This document shows positions 43,196 through 51,879 of a stretch of 64,000 nucleotides of DNA, one piece after another; position 1 is the stretch's first letter, and each line of letters begins with the position of its first letter. Position numbers and translations under genes: made by a program. The notes under the pieces are model-generated. The model made no database searches and was not told the DNA's origin. It saw only the letters and a list, made by a program, of their open reading frames with translations. The stretch comes from Glycomyces sambucus. Lineage in GTDB: Bacteria > Actinomycetota > Actinomycetes > Mycobacteriales > Micromonosporaceae. The stretch lies in the NCBI RefSeq assembly GCF_900102815.1, contig NZ_FNGF01000002.1:434001-498000 (forward strand). The letters are read 5' to 3'.

Positions 43196-44824
43196 ATGGC
43201 TTCGACAGCCGAGCACGAGGGCGCCGCGGCGCCCTCCGACGTGCCACGCACCGATGTGGACAAGGCCCTGTTGGGAGGGTCCACCTACCGCAGTCTCTCC
43301 GAGCTCGGATCCGGCGCCGAGGAGCGGTTCGAGAAGGGCCGCCGCCTCGTCGGCTGGTTCCTCGCCCCGCTGGTCAGCCTCGTCTTCGGCTTCCTGCCGC
43401 TCGACATGCCCGGGGACCAGCAGACCCTCGCCGCGGTTCTCCTGGGCGTGGTGGTCCTGTGGATCTGCGAGCCCATCCCGATCCCGATCGGCGGGCTCGT
43501 CGGCGTCGCCGCGATCGTGGTCCTCGGGGTCGCGCCCGGCGACGACGTGCTGGCGCCCTTCGGGTCCACCACCATCTTCACGTTCATCGGCGCGTTCATC
43601 CTGGCGCAGGCGATGCTCAAGCACGGTGTGGCGCAGCGGGTCGCGTACTTCGTGCTGGGGCTGCCCGGGGTCGGGCGGTCGACGTTCCGGACCATCGTGG
43701 CCTTCGGCGTCATCACCTGCGCCCTGTCGGCGTTCATCTCGAACACCGCCACCGTCGCGATGCTCATGCCCACGGCCCTCGGCATCCTCGCCGTCATCGC
43801 CAAGCTCATGCAGGCCCAGGGGGTCGTGCGGCCCGACTTCGACCCGATGCGCCTGCGCGTGGGCACCGCGCTCATGCTCATGCTCGCCTACGGCGCCTCG
43901 GTCGGGGGCCTGCTCACGCCCGTGGGTTCCCCGCCGAATCTGATCGGCCGGGGCCTCATCGAGGAGGCCACCGGGGAGCGGATCTCCTTCGGGCAGTGGA
44001 TGCTCGCCGCTTTGCCGATCTGCCTCATCATGTTCGTGGTCCTCGCGGTGGTGCTCATCCTGGTGAACCGCCCCGAGATCCGCCGGATCGACGGGGTCGA
44101 GGAGTTCATCCGCGAGCGCCGCGCCGAGCAGGGCCCGATGAGCCGCGCCGAGAAGAACACCGTGATCGCCTTCGGGATCACCGTGACCCTGTGGCTCGTC
44201 CCGGCCGTGGTCGGCCTCGTCTCCGGCACCGACTCCAGCGCGTACGCGACGGTGAGCGACCGGCTCGACGAGGGCGTGGCCGCCGTCATCGGCGCCGCGC
44301 TCCTGTTCATCCTCCCGGTGAACTGGTCCAAGCAGGAGGCGACGCTGACGTGGAAGGACGCGGCCAAGATCGACTGGGGCACGATCCTCCTGTTCGGCAC
44401 CGGCATCATCTTCGGCGCCATGCTCTCGGCGACCGGCCTGGCCGAGACCATCGGCAACGGCGCCTCCGACGCGCTCGGCATCACCAGCGCGTTCGCGATC
44501 ACCGCGTTCGCCGTGATCCTGGCGGTGCTCATCTCCGAGACGACCTCGAACACCGCGTCGGCGGCGGTGGTCGTGCCGATCATCATCCCGCTCGCGGCCG
44601 CGGCCGGCGTCGATCCCCTGGTGCCGGCGCTCGCGGCGACGTTCGCGGCCTCGCTCGGGTTCATGCTGCCGGTCTCGACTCCGCAGAACGCGATCGTCTA
44701 CGGCACCGGCTGCGTGCCGATGACGAAGATGATCCGCTCGGGCATCACCTTCGACCTCATCGGCGCGGCCGTCATCATCGCGCTCATGCCGCTCATGGTG
44801 AGCCTCACCGGCATCGGAAGCTGA
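43196..44824 (+). CDS. DASS-family sodium/dicarboxylate symporter
   Basis: A 542-residue membrane transporter of the divalent anion:Na+ symporter family (INDY/SdcS type). Two SNT substrate/Na+ motifs are clear: FISNTATVAML (about 179-189) and SETTSNTASAAVVVP (about 443-457). GSPPNLIG is also typical. The N-terminal 60 residues are cytoplasmic and polar. The ATG follows GGAGGAGG. It lies before a LysR gene and a tartrate/D-malate dehydrogenase, so C4-dicarboxylates such as malate, tartrate or succinate are the likely cargo. Confidence 0.92.
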   Translation: MASTAEHEGAAAPSDVPRTDVDKALLGGSTYRSLSELGSGAEERFEKGRRLVGWFLAPLVSLVFGFLPLDMPGDQQTLAAVLLGVVVLWICEPIPIPIGGLVGVAAIVVLGVAPGDDVLAPFGSTTIFTFIGAFILAQAMLKHGVAQRVAYFVLGLPGVGRSTFRTIVAFGVITCALSAFISNTATVAMLMPTALGILAVIAKLMQAQGVVRPDFDPMRLRVGTALMLMLAYGASVGGLLTPVGSPPNLIGRGLIEEATGERISFGQWMLAALPICLIMFVVLAVVLILVNRPEIRRIDGVEEFIRERRAEQGPMSRAEKNTVIAFGITVTLWLVPAVVGLVSGTDSSAYATVSDRLDEGVAAVIGAALLFILPVNWSKQEATLTWKDAAKIDWGTILLFGTGIIFGAMLSATGLAETIGNGASDALGITSAFAITAFAVILAVLISETTSNTASAAVVVPIIIPLAAAAGVDPLVPALAATFAASLGFMLPVSTPQNAIVYGTGCVPMTKMIRSGITFDLIGAAVIIALMPLMVSLTGIGS

Positions 44825-44840
44825 CGCACACCGCACGAGG

Positions 44841-44866
44841 GCACCGGCGCCCCACCGGGCCGGTGC
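44841..44866 (+). terminator. Hairpin after the DASS gene
   Basis: GCACCGGC and GCCGGTGC form an 8-bp stem with a 10-nt loop, 16 nt after the stop codon. No T-tract follows. Confidence 0.5.
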
Positions 44867-44872
44867 ACTGAA

Positions 44873-44902
44873 TTGCCGCAAACCGGGCGCCCGACCTAGA
44901 AT
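44873..44902 (+). promoter_or_regulatory. Promoter of the LysR gene
   Basis: TTGCCG (44873-44878), an 18-nt spacer and TAGAAT (44897-44902). Similar decamers (TTGCCGCAAA and ATGCCGTAAA) overlap the -35 and follow the -10, possible autoregulatory half-sites. Confidence 0.5.
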
Positions 44903-44949
44903 GCCGTAAAGGCGTCCAAGGACGGGCGCCCTTCGCAGGCCGGAGCCGC

Positions 44950-45834
44950 ATGGACGCACGCCAACTCGGATACTTCCTCGCCGTCGTCGACCACGGCGGG
45001 TTCGGCAAGGCCGCCGACCAGATCCACATCGCGCAGCCGTCGCTCTCGCAGTCGATCGCGAACCTCGAACGCGGGCTCGGCGTCGAGCTGTTCCACCGGG
45101 TCGGGCGCGGTGTGGTGCTCTCCGACGCCGGGCGCCGCCTGGTCGAGCCGGCCCGGCAGGTGCTGCGCGACCTGGAGACCGCGCGCGACGCGGCCCGCTC
45201 GGTGCGCGAGCTCGAACGCGGGCGCCTCGACATGGTGTCGATGCCCTCCCCCGGGATCGAGCCGCTGACGGCGATGATGTCGCGCTTCGCCGAGCGCCAC
45301 CCCGGGATCGCGATGAACGTCGAGGGCGCGTTCACCGCGGACGAGGTCGTCGCCCACGTCAGGACCGGCGCCAGCGAGATCGGGCTCCTCGGCTCGGCCG
45401 AGGACCTGCGCACCGCCGAGCTGCGCGTTGTGCCCGTCGAGAGCCAGCCGCTCGTCCTCATCTCCCCGCCCGGCGCGGACCTCCCGCCCGGGGACACCGT
45501 CGGCCGCGAGGACTTCCGGGGCCTGCGGCTCATCGCCTCCCAGCGCGGGAGCATCATGCGCCGCTTCGTGGACGACCTCCTCGCCGACGTCGACGGCGTG
45601 CACCTGGCCGCCGAGATCGCGCACCGGACCTCGATCCTGCCGCTGGTGCTGTCGGGGTTCGGGCACGCGGTCATGCCCGCGGCGTGGACGCCGCTGGCCG
45701 AGCGCACGGGCGCGGCCGTGCGCCGGATCGAGCCGGCCTGGCACCTGCACGTGTCGCTGGTGAGCCGCCCGGACGGGCTGTCCCCGGCGGCGCGGGCGTT
45801 CGTGGCGATGGCCGAGGACTGGCCGGACTCATAG
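44950..45834 (+). CDS. LysR-family transcriptional regulator
   Basis: A 294-residue LysR protein. The N-terminal winged helix (about 1-60, ARQLGYFLAVVDHGGFGKAA) is followed by a linker helix and a two-lobed effector domain (about 90-290). It lies between the DASS transporter and the dehydrogenase on the same strand. It is probably the dicarboxylate sensor of this small cluster, although it is not divergent from its targets as LysR genes often are. Confidence 0.9.
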   Translation: MDARQLGYFLAVVDHGGFGKAADQIHIAQPSLSQSIANLERGLGVELFHRVGRGVVLSDAGRRLVEPARQVLRDLETARDAARSVRELERGRLDMVSMPSPGIEPLTAMMSRFAERHPGIAMNVEGAFTADEVVAHVRTGASEIGLLGSAEDLRTAELRVVPVESQPLVLISPPGADLPPGDTVGREDFRGLRLIASQRGSIMRRFVDDLLADVDGVHLAAEIAHRTSILPLVLSGFGHAVMPAAWTPLAERTGAAVRRIEPAWHLHVSLVSRPDGLSPAARAFVAMAEDWPDS

Positions 45835-45928
45835 GGCTTCTCGATGGGCGCCATCGCGAACCGGTCTTGGACGCCTCCGGTCGGCCGGGTGTTGACTCGA
45901 TGCGGACCTTCGACCGCAAGGAGCAGCC

Positions 45929-46990
45929 GTGAACGAGTTCCGCATCGCCGCCATCCCCGCCGACGGCATCGGGCGGGAGGTGGTGGCCGCGGGCCGGGCG
46001 GTGCTCGACGCGCTCCAGGCCGAGGGGCGCTTCGCCCTGGCGTGGGAGGAGTTCCCGTGGGGCTCGGACTACTACGCCGAGCACGGGGTGATGATGCCCG
46101 AGGACGGCCTGTCGGTCCTGGAGGGGTTCGACGCGATCTACTTCGGGGCGGTCGGGTGGCCGACGGTCCCCGACCACGTGAGCCTGTGGGGGCTGCGGCT
46201 GCGGATCTGCCAGGGCTTCGACCAGTGGGCGAACGTGCGGCCGGTGCACTTCCTGCCCGGGGTGGTCAGCCCGCTGCGCAAGGCCGACGACACCGAGCTC
46301 GACTGGGTGGTGGTGCGGGAGAACTCCGAGGGCGAGTACGCCGGGATCGGCGGCCGGAACCTCGCCTCCCGGGGCGAGGGCGGCGAGGTGGCGATCCAGT
46401 CGGCGCTGTTCACCGAGGTGGGGTGCGAGCGGATCATGCGGTTCGCGTTCGAGCTGGCGCGCACGCGCACCCGCAGGAAGGTCTCGTCGGTGACCAAGAG
46501 CAACGCGCAGCAGTACGGGATGGTCCTGTGGGACGACGTGTTTCGGCGCGTGGCGGCCGACTACCCCGACGTGGAGACCGAGAGCGTGCTCGTCGACGCG
46601 ATGGCCGCGAAGTTCGTGCTGCGCCCGGAGGACCTGTCGGTGGTGGTGGCCTCGAACCTGAACGCGGACATCCTCTCCGACCTGGGCTCGGCGCTCGCCG
46701 GGAGCCTGGGCCTGGCCGCCAGCGCGAACCTGAACCCCGAGCGGCGGTTCCCGTCGATGTTCGAGCCGGTGCACGGGTCGGCGCCCGACATCGCGGGGCA
46801 GGACGCGGCGAACCCGGTGGGCGCCATCGGGAGTGCGGCGCTGATGCTCGCGCACCTGGGGCTGGCGGACGAGGCGGCGCGGATCGAGCAGGCCGTCGAG
46901 CGGGCGACGGCGCAGGGGGGCCGCACGCGGGACGTGGGCGGGTCGGCGACGACGGACGAGGTGACCGCGGCGGTCATCGCGAACCTCTGA
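45929..46990 (+). CDS. Tartrate dehydrogenase / D-malate dehydrogenase (decarboxylating)
   Basis: A 353-residue member of the isocitrate/isopropylmalate dehydrogenase family. GFDQWANVRPVHFLPGVVSP (about 98-117) and RENSEGEYAGIGG (about 130-142) match the TtuC/DmlA subgroup that oxidises tartrate or D-malate with NAD and Mn or Mg. VDAMAAKFVLRPEDLSVVVA and NLNADILSDLGSALAGSLG carry the metal- and cofactor-binding region. The context of a dicarboxylate transporter and LysR supports this role. Isopropylmalate dehydrogenase is less likely. Confidence 0.88.
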   Translation: MNEFRIAAIPADGIGREVVAAGRAVLDALQAEGRFALAWEEFPWGSDYYAEHGVMMPEDGLSVLEGFDAIYFGAVGWPTVPDHVSLWGLRLRICQGFDQWANVRPVHFLPGVVSPLRKADDTELDWVVVRENSEGEYAGIGGRNLASRGEGGEVAIQSALFTEVGCERIMRFAFELARTRTRRKVSSVTKSNAQQYGMVLWDDVFRRVAADYPDVETESVLVDAMAAKFVLRPEDLSVVVASNLNADILSDLGSALAGSLGLAASANLNPERRFPSMFEPVHGSAPDIAGQDAANPVGAIGSAALMLAHLGLADEAARIEQAVERATAQGGRTRDVGGSATTDEVTAAVIANL

Positions 46991-47056
46991 GGGGACCCGG
47001 GCCGGCCGCCGACCGGGTCGGGTGACGCTCCGGCGCCTGTCGGTAGGCTTCGCGGC

Positions 47057-47992
47057 ATGAACGTGACGATGGCCCTTGATCTCGGCGGCACGAAGGTGGA
47101 GGCCGCGCTCGTGCGCGAGGACGGCTCGGTGGTCGAGGGGACCAGGTCGCGGGCGGCGACCGGCGAGGCCGCCGCGGCGGACCGGGGTGCGGCCGAACAC
47201 GCGGTCGCGCAGGTGGTGCGGCACTGCATGGCCGCGCCGGAGTGGGCCGGGGTGGCGGCGGCGGGGATCGGGTCGGCGGGGCCGGTGGACCTGGCCGCGG
47301 GCACGATCGCCCCGATCAACCTGCCGTCGTTGCAGGGCTTCGCGATCGCGGACTTCGTCGCGGGGGTCTCGGGGCTGGAGCGGGTGGTGCTGCGCCTGGA
47401 CGGGACGTGCATCGCGCTGGCGGAGTCGTGGCTGGGCGCGGCGCGCGGGGTGCGGAACGCGCTGGTCATGGTGGTGTCGACGGGCGTGGGCGGCGGTGTG
47501 GTGAGCGACGGGCGGCTGGTGGCCGGGAGCGGCGGGAACGCCGGGCACATCGGGCAGGTCGTGGTCGCGGCGGACGAGGCATCGGCAGTGGAGGGCTCCG
47601 CGCACGACGCGACGGTGGAGGGGATCGCCTCGGGGCCGAACACGGTGAAGTGGGCACGGTCGCAGGGCTGGGAGGGGTTCTCGGGCGAGGACCTGGCGCG
47701 GGACTACGCGGCGGGGGTGCCGGTCGCGGTGGCGGCGGTGCGCCGGTCGGCGCGGGCGGTCGGGCTGGGCCTGGTGAACGCGGCGACCCTGCTGGACCTG
47801 GAGGTCGCGGTGATCGGCGGCGGGTTCTCGTTCGTGGCCGGGGACTACCCGGAGCTGGTCGCGGCGGCGGTGCGCGAGCACGCGGTGAACGCGTACGCGG
47901 GCGGGCTGAAGGTGGTGCGGGCGGCGCTCGGGGGCGAGGCGCCGCTGGTCGGCGCGGCGGCCCTGGTCCACCGCGCCGATCTCCTGTCGTAG
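47057..47992 (+). CDS. ROK-family protein lacking the zinc cysteine motif
   Basis: A 311-residue sugar-kinase-fold protein. The phosphate-1 loop is ALDLGGTKVEAALV (6-19) and phosphate-2 is VVSTGVGGGVV. The usual CxCGxxGCxE zinc motif after GNAGHIGQ is replaced by a segment without cysteine that leads into EGIASGP. The catalytic Asp would be Asp115 in RLDGTCIALAE, where most ROK kinases have an NDAN motif. There is no DNA-binding domain. It may be a divergent kinase or a non-catalytic sugar binder. A -10-like TAGGCT ends 7 nt before the ATG, so the mRNA may be leaderless. Confidence 0.78.
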   Translation: MNVTMALDLGGTKVEAALVREDGSVVEGTRSRAATGEAAAADRGAAEHAVAQVVRHCMAAPEWAGVAAAGIGSAGPVDLAAGTIAPINLPSLQGFAIADFVAGVSGLERVVLRLDGTCIALAESWLGAARGVRNALVMVVSTGVGGGVVSDGRLVAGSGGNAGHIGQVVVAADEASAVEGSAHDATVEGIASGPNTVKWARSQGWEGFSGEDLARDYAAGVPVAVAAVRRSARAVGLGLVNAATLLDLEVAVIGGGFSFVAGDYPELVAAAVREHAVNAYAGGLKVVRAALGGEAPLVGAAALVHRADLLS

Positions 47993-47996
47993 GGGC

Positions 47997-48494
47997 CTAG
48001 GCGGCGAGTCCGGTCGTGTAGAGGGCCCAGGCGAGGGCGGCGAGCGCGAGGAGGTTCGCGGTGCCGCGCACGTGGTTCCACTTGATCCAGGGCTCCTCGA
48101 CCTCGGTGCGCAGGGCCGCGGGGTCGGCGAGCGCGGCGGGGTCGCCGGCGGCTTCGAGCCTGTCGTTCAGGGGCACGTTCTTGGCCATGGTGCCGATGAA
48201 GCTGACGAGGTTGAGCACGAGCCCGGCGATGGTCCACGGGAGCGCGGAACGGTCGTCGAGGAAGCAGCCCAGGACCACCGCGGCGAGCGAGAACGCGACG
48301 GAGCCGAGGAAGCCGGTCATGAAGCGGCCGTTGATGATGACGCGGTTGATGTGCTGGAGTGCGGCGACCCAGGCGCGGTCGTCGAGGATCTTGAGGCCGG
48401 GCATCACCGAGTACGAGTACCCGGTGAACAGCCCGGCCATGAGCCCGGCGCTGAGGAGTGCGGCGAGCAGTGCGATGAGGTGGAGCAGGTCCAT
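47997..48494 (-). CDS. DUF1772 (anthrone oxygenase-like) membrane protein
   Basis: A 165-residue protein with four membrane segments. GLFTGYSYSVMPGLKILDDR (about 24-43), INRVIINGRFM and the C-terminal WIKWNHVRGTANLLALAAL are the DUF1772 pattern. Family members include anthrone oxygenases, but most bacterial ones are uncharacterised. The ATG at 48494 has GAAAGG upstream. It converges on the ROK gene with only 4 nt between stops. Confidence 0.82.
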   Translation of the reverse strand: MDLLHLIALLAALLSAGLMAGLFTGYSYSVMPGLKILDDRAWVAALQHINRVIINGRFMTGFLGSVAFSLAAVVLGCFLDDRSALPWTIAGLVLNLVSFIGTMAKNVPLNDRLEAAGDPAALADPAALRTEVEEPWIKWNHVRGTANLLALAALAWALYTTGLAA

Positions 48495-48557
48495 GGCGGG
48501 CCTTTCGGTAGTCGGTCGGGCCACCCCATTAGACAATGCCTTGAAAACCTCGGCGCC

Positions 48558-49973
48558 TCAGGACAACGGCATCACCCTCGCGATCCGGATCGAGCCGCCG
48601 CCTCCGGCCGCCGGGAAGGCGGCGCTGCCGTCCGGGTACGGCTTGAACGCCTGGTAGGCGTGGTCGGGCACGTTGATGTCGAAGCGGTCCCCGGCGGCGT
48701 CGCCGGAGTCGGCGCCGTAGACCTGCGCGCTCATGTTGTCCCCGGAGGCCCAGGCGAGGAGCATGTGGGCGTCGCCGTAGGAGACCAGGTGCGGATGGTC
48801 GGTGTCGGCTCCGGTGTCGACTGTGGAGTCGGAGGGTCCGTCGGTGAAGTGCTCCAGGCGGGCCCGCCCGCCCTGGCTCCACGCCGTCCAGTACCCGCCG
48901 TCGGCGGCGGTGACGAGGTCGCCGCCGAAGAGGGTGCCGTCGCAGGTCCCCTCGGCCACCGTCGTGTAGGCGGGCACGGCGATGCGGCACTGGTCGTCGG
49001 TGGCGCACACCGTGCCGAACTCGTCGCGGTCGGCGTTCCAGGCGATCCGGGTGGTCCAGGAGTGGCTGCACCCCACGGCGAACGCGTCGCCGTGGTCGGC
49101 GAGGTCCCCGGCGGCGTCGACCACCTGCATGCGGTCGCCCTGGTGGATGTCGACGCAGCCGCCGTCGGCGACGGTGATCGCGACGCCGAAGTACGCGGCG
49201 GTGTTGGTCCCGTCGCTGGCGAGGCGCCCGTGGTGCTGGTACCACCACACGAAGCGGGCGCCGTCGTCGTAGCCGTCCAGGCCGTCGCCGAGGTTGGTCA
49301 CCTGGCGCTGCCACACCTGGGCGCCGGCGTTGTCGAAGCGGACCAGGTGCATGGTGCCGCACGGGCTGGAGGAGCCGCCGCACAGCGGGCCCTCGCCGCA
49401 CGCGCCCTCGCGGGTGACGAGGACGGTGACGCCGTCCGCGTCGGCGATGACGTCCTGGAGGTCGATGCCCTCCAAGGCGATCGGGTCGCCTTCGGGCTTG
49501 TCGTCGCAGTCGAGGCGGGTGAGGTGGATCCTGTCGTCGGTGCCGTCCCAGGCGAGCCAGGAGCGGCCGTTCGGGGTGGCGGCGATGGCGGCCGGGAGCG
49601 GGTCGGTGTCGCCTTGGCCGCCGTTGCCGATGACGTCGGCGCCGACCTCGGTGACGACCACTTCCGGTGCGGGGCCGGCGGTCCGGTTGCACATGCCGTC
49701 GTCCTGCGGGAGGGCGCTGGCCTGGATCTCGGCGGTGGCGGCGTCGGAGGCGCCCTCGCCGCCGCCGGATTCGGGGGTCGACGCCTGATGGGTCGCGGGC
49801 CCGGCCGCGGCGTCGCCGGCGGGCTCGTCGGAGGTGAGCGCGAGGGCCGCGGCGATCGTGGTGGCCGCGGTGAGCCCGACCGCGGCGCCCGCCACCATGA
49901 CGAGGCGCCGCCAGTGCTCCATTCCGGGCAGCCGGTGGCTGCGAATGCTTTCGCGGGGTGAAGGTCTACTCAT
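48558..49973 (-). CDS. Exported cysteine-rich protein, possibly beta-propeller
   Basis: Not recognised. The 471 residues start with a basic N-terminus and one hydrophobic segment (about 22-47), so it is secreted or anchored. A low-complexity Ala/Gly/Pro stretch follows (about 48-90). The rest has repeated strand-like units such as WLAWDGTDDRIHL, WTAWSQGGRARLEHF and LLAWASGDNMSAQVY, spaced like beta-propeller blades, with about a dozen cysteines that could form disulfides. The start at 49973 has no strong ribosome site; an ATG at 49922 is an alternative. No neighbour suggests a function. Confidence 0.7.
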   Translation of the reverse strand: MSRPSPRESIRSHRLPGMEHWRRLVMVAGAAVGLTAATTIAAALALTSDEPAGDAAAGPATHQASTPESGGGEGASDAATAEIQASALPQDDGMCNRTAGPAPEVVVTEVGADVIGNGGQGDTDPLPAAIAATPNGRSWLAWDGTDDRIHLTRLDCDDKPEGDPIALEGIDLQDVIADADGVTVLVTREGACGEGPLCGGSSSPCGTMHLVRFDNAGAQVWQRQVTNLGDGLDGYDDGARFVWWYQHHGRLASDGTNTAAYFGVAITVADGGCVDIHQGDRMQVVDAAGDLADHGDAFAVGCSHSWTTRIAWNADRDEFGTVCATDDQCRIAVPAYTTVAEGTCDGTLFGGDLVTAADGGYWTAWSQGGRARLEHFTDGPSDSTVDTGADTDHPHLVSYGDAHMLLAWASGDNMSAQVYGADSGDAAGDRFDINVPDHAYQAFKPYPDGSAAFPAAGGGGSIRIARVMPLS

Positions 49974-50201
49974 TGCCGGTTTCGTCCTTCAAACGGCCGC
50001 CGCCCGCGGGTGCGAAGCGGCGGTAAAGGGTCGTACCGCCGACCCTACTGACCGCCCTGAGTCGACGGTGCACCTGCCCGGGCGAAGGCCCCGGGGGCGG
50101 CGCGTCGGTCGCCCGGAGGACCGGCTACGCCGTGGTAACCTGGCGCGGGCCGGGTTATAACGAGCGTCATAGGCCGTGCGCGGCCGGTAGGAGGAGCGCC
50201 G

Positions 50202-50840
50202 ATGGAGGATCTCGAACTGCGCCGCAAGGCGGTCGCCGAGCTGGGCCGCGAGCTGCGGTCGCTCATGGAGACGGTCGCGCGCACCGAGACCCCGACCGAG
50301 GACCTCCAGGAGCTCGCGGGCGAGGTCCAGCGCCTCGAAGCGCGCTTCACCGGGCGCCGCCGCGAGCGCTCCGAGATCCCCGGCGTCGACGTGTTCCCGT
50401 TCGGGCTGCGGATGTACAGCCCCGCCACCGGGCACGGCAGCGCGTTCGCGCCGCCCCTGGAGATCGAGGAGACCGAGGACGGCCTGGTCGGGCGCTGCGC
50501 GCTCGGGGTCGCCCATGAGGGGCCGCCCGGGTACGCGCACGGCGGCATGAGCGCGATGCTCCTCGACGAGCTCATGGGCTGGGCCTGCGCCGCGAAGGGC
50601 CTGCCCGCCATGACGATCGCGCTCGACGTCCGGTACCAGCGGCCCGTCCCGGTCGAGATGCCGCTGCTGCTGCGCGCCCGCGTCACCGGCATCGAGGGCC
50701 GCAAGATCACCGTCTCCGGCTCCGTGGTCCCCGAGGACGACCCGCAGACGATCCTCGTCGCCGCCGAGGGCCGCTTCGTGGCCCCCGACCTCGACCGCGC
50801 CCGCTCGCTCTTCCCCGGCGCCAAGGGGTACCAGAACTAG
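50202..50840 (+). CDS. Hotdog-fold acyl-CoA thioesterase (PaaI-like)
   Basis: A 212-residue protein. After an N-terminal helical region (about 1-60) the hotdog domain shows GPPGYAHGGMSAMLLDELMGW (about 108-128), the PaaI/4HBT signature in which the HGG loop and the following acidic residue act on the thioester. DVRYQRPVPVEMPLLLRA continues the fold. AGGAGG precedes the ATG. Its stop overlaps the stop of the convergent hydrolase: both lie in CTAG at 50837-50840. The substrate is unknown. Confidence 0.85.
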   Translation: MEDLELRRKAVAELGRELRSLMETVARTETPTEDLQELAGEVQRLEARFTGRRRERSEIPGVDVFPFGLRMYSPATGHGSAFAPPLEIEETEDGLVGRCALGVAHEGPPGYAHGGMSAMLLDELMGWACAAKGLPAMTIALDVRYQRPVPVEMPLLLRARVTGIEGRKITVSGSVVPEDDPQTILVAAEGRFVAPDLDRARSLFPGAKGYQN

Positions 50841-51772
50841 CGGGCGCCGAGCCCTTCGGCCAGGAACGTGATCGACGCGTCGATCTCGGGCAGGCGCGGC
50901 GGGTGGTTCAGGTGGCCGTGGGTCATCCCGGGCGCCAGGTGGTAGTCCACCGGGACGCCGGCGTCGGCGAGCTGGCGCACCAGCAGTTCGGCCGAGGAGC
51001 GCAGGTCGTCGTACTCCGAGGCCATGACCCGGGTCGGCGGCAGCCCGTCGAGGCGCGCCGAGCCGGGCAGTGCGTCGGCCGGCACGTCGCCGATGCGGCC
51101 CACGTAGTTGCGGACCATGGTCTCCACGCCCAGGTGGTCGAACCGGGTCGGGACCTCGGCCATCTCCGGGTACAGGCTCCAGTCCAGCGGCGGGTTCGGG
51201 TAGTGCGTGAACGGGTAGGCCAGCAGCAGCGCGTCCGCCGGTCGCGGGCCGATGTCCCTGGCGCGCAACGCGGCCGAGAGGGCCAGCGCGCCGCCCGCGC
51301 TGGCGCCGCCGATGCCGAGGGGCGCGGCGGCGAACTCGCCGCGTCCGGCGAGCCAGGTCCAGGCGGCGTGCACGTCGTCGATCGGCACGGGGTAGAGGAT
51401 CCGCTCGCCGTCGGCGAGGCGGTAGTCGACGGAGACCACGAACGCGCGGGCGCGGCGGGCGAGCTCGATCGCCACGATGTGGCCTTCGGGCATGTCGAGG
51501 TCGCCGAACTTGAAGCCGCCGCCGTGGGCCCACAGGATCGCGCCCGCGAGGTCGCCGTCGGGCCGGTAGGTGCGGATCGGGACGGGACCGTGCGGGCCGG
51601 GGACCGCGCCGTCCTCGATGGCGACGCCCGCGGCGTCCCAGCCCTCGTCCAAGCGCCGGTACTGGTCCATGAACCGCGCCACGCGGGCCTCCTGCTCGGC
51701 CTCGGTGCCCCCGCCGGCGCGCGCCTCGTCGGCGCCGCGGAACATCGCGGTGAAGTACTCGTGGACCGGCAT
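50837..51772 (-). CDS. Alpha/beta-hydrolase (HSL-type esterase)
   Basis: A 311-residue esterase of the hormone-sensitive-lipase group. The oxyanion motif is AHGGGFKFGD (about 82-91). The nucleophile Ser is in GGASAGGAL (about 153-161), Asp in SEYDDLRSSAE and His in GMTHGHLNH. There is no signal peptide. The ATG at 51772 has AGGAGG upstream. It sits between a thioesterase and an SDR; no pathway is evident. Confidence 0.9.
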   Translation of the reverse strand: MPVHEYFTAMFRGADEARAGGGTEAEQEARVARFMDQYRRLDEGWDAAGVAIEDGAVPGPHGPVPIRTYRPDGDLAGAILWAHGGGFKFGDLDMPEGHIVAIELARRARAFVVSVDYRLADGERILYPVPIDDVHAAWTWLAGRGEFAAAPLGIGGASAGGALALSAALRARDIGPRPADALLLAYPFTHYPNPPLDWSLYPEMAEVPTRFDHLGVETMVRNYVGRIGDVPADALPGSARLDGLPPTRVMASEYDDLRSSAELLVRQLADAGVPVDYHLAPGMTHGHLNHPPRLPEIDASITFLAEGLGAR

Positions 51773-51879
51773 GGGGCCTCCTGCGCTCGGGGACGGGACC
51801 AGTCTCCCGCGAATGGGTCTCGCTCACAGAGTCTCCCCCATCCGGGGCAATCGCTTCCATGCCGGTCCCCTCGGGCCGC

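Noticed and set aside
49974..50201. GTTATAAC palindrome (50154-50161) as a regulator site before the hotdog thioesterase
   Set aside because: Only 8 bp and more easily explained as part of a -10 region; no clear -35.
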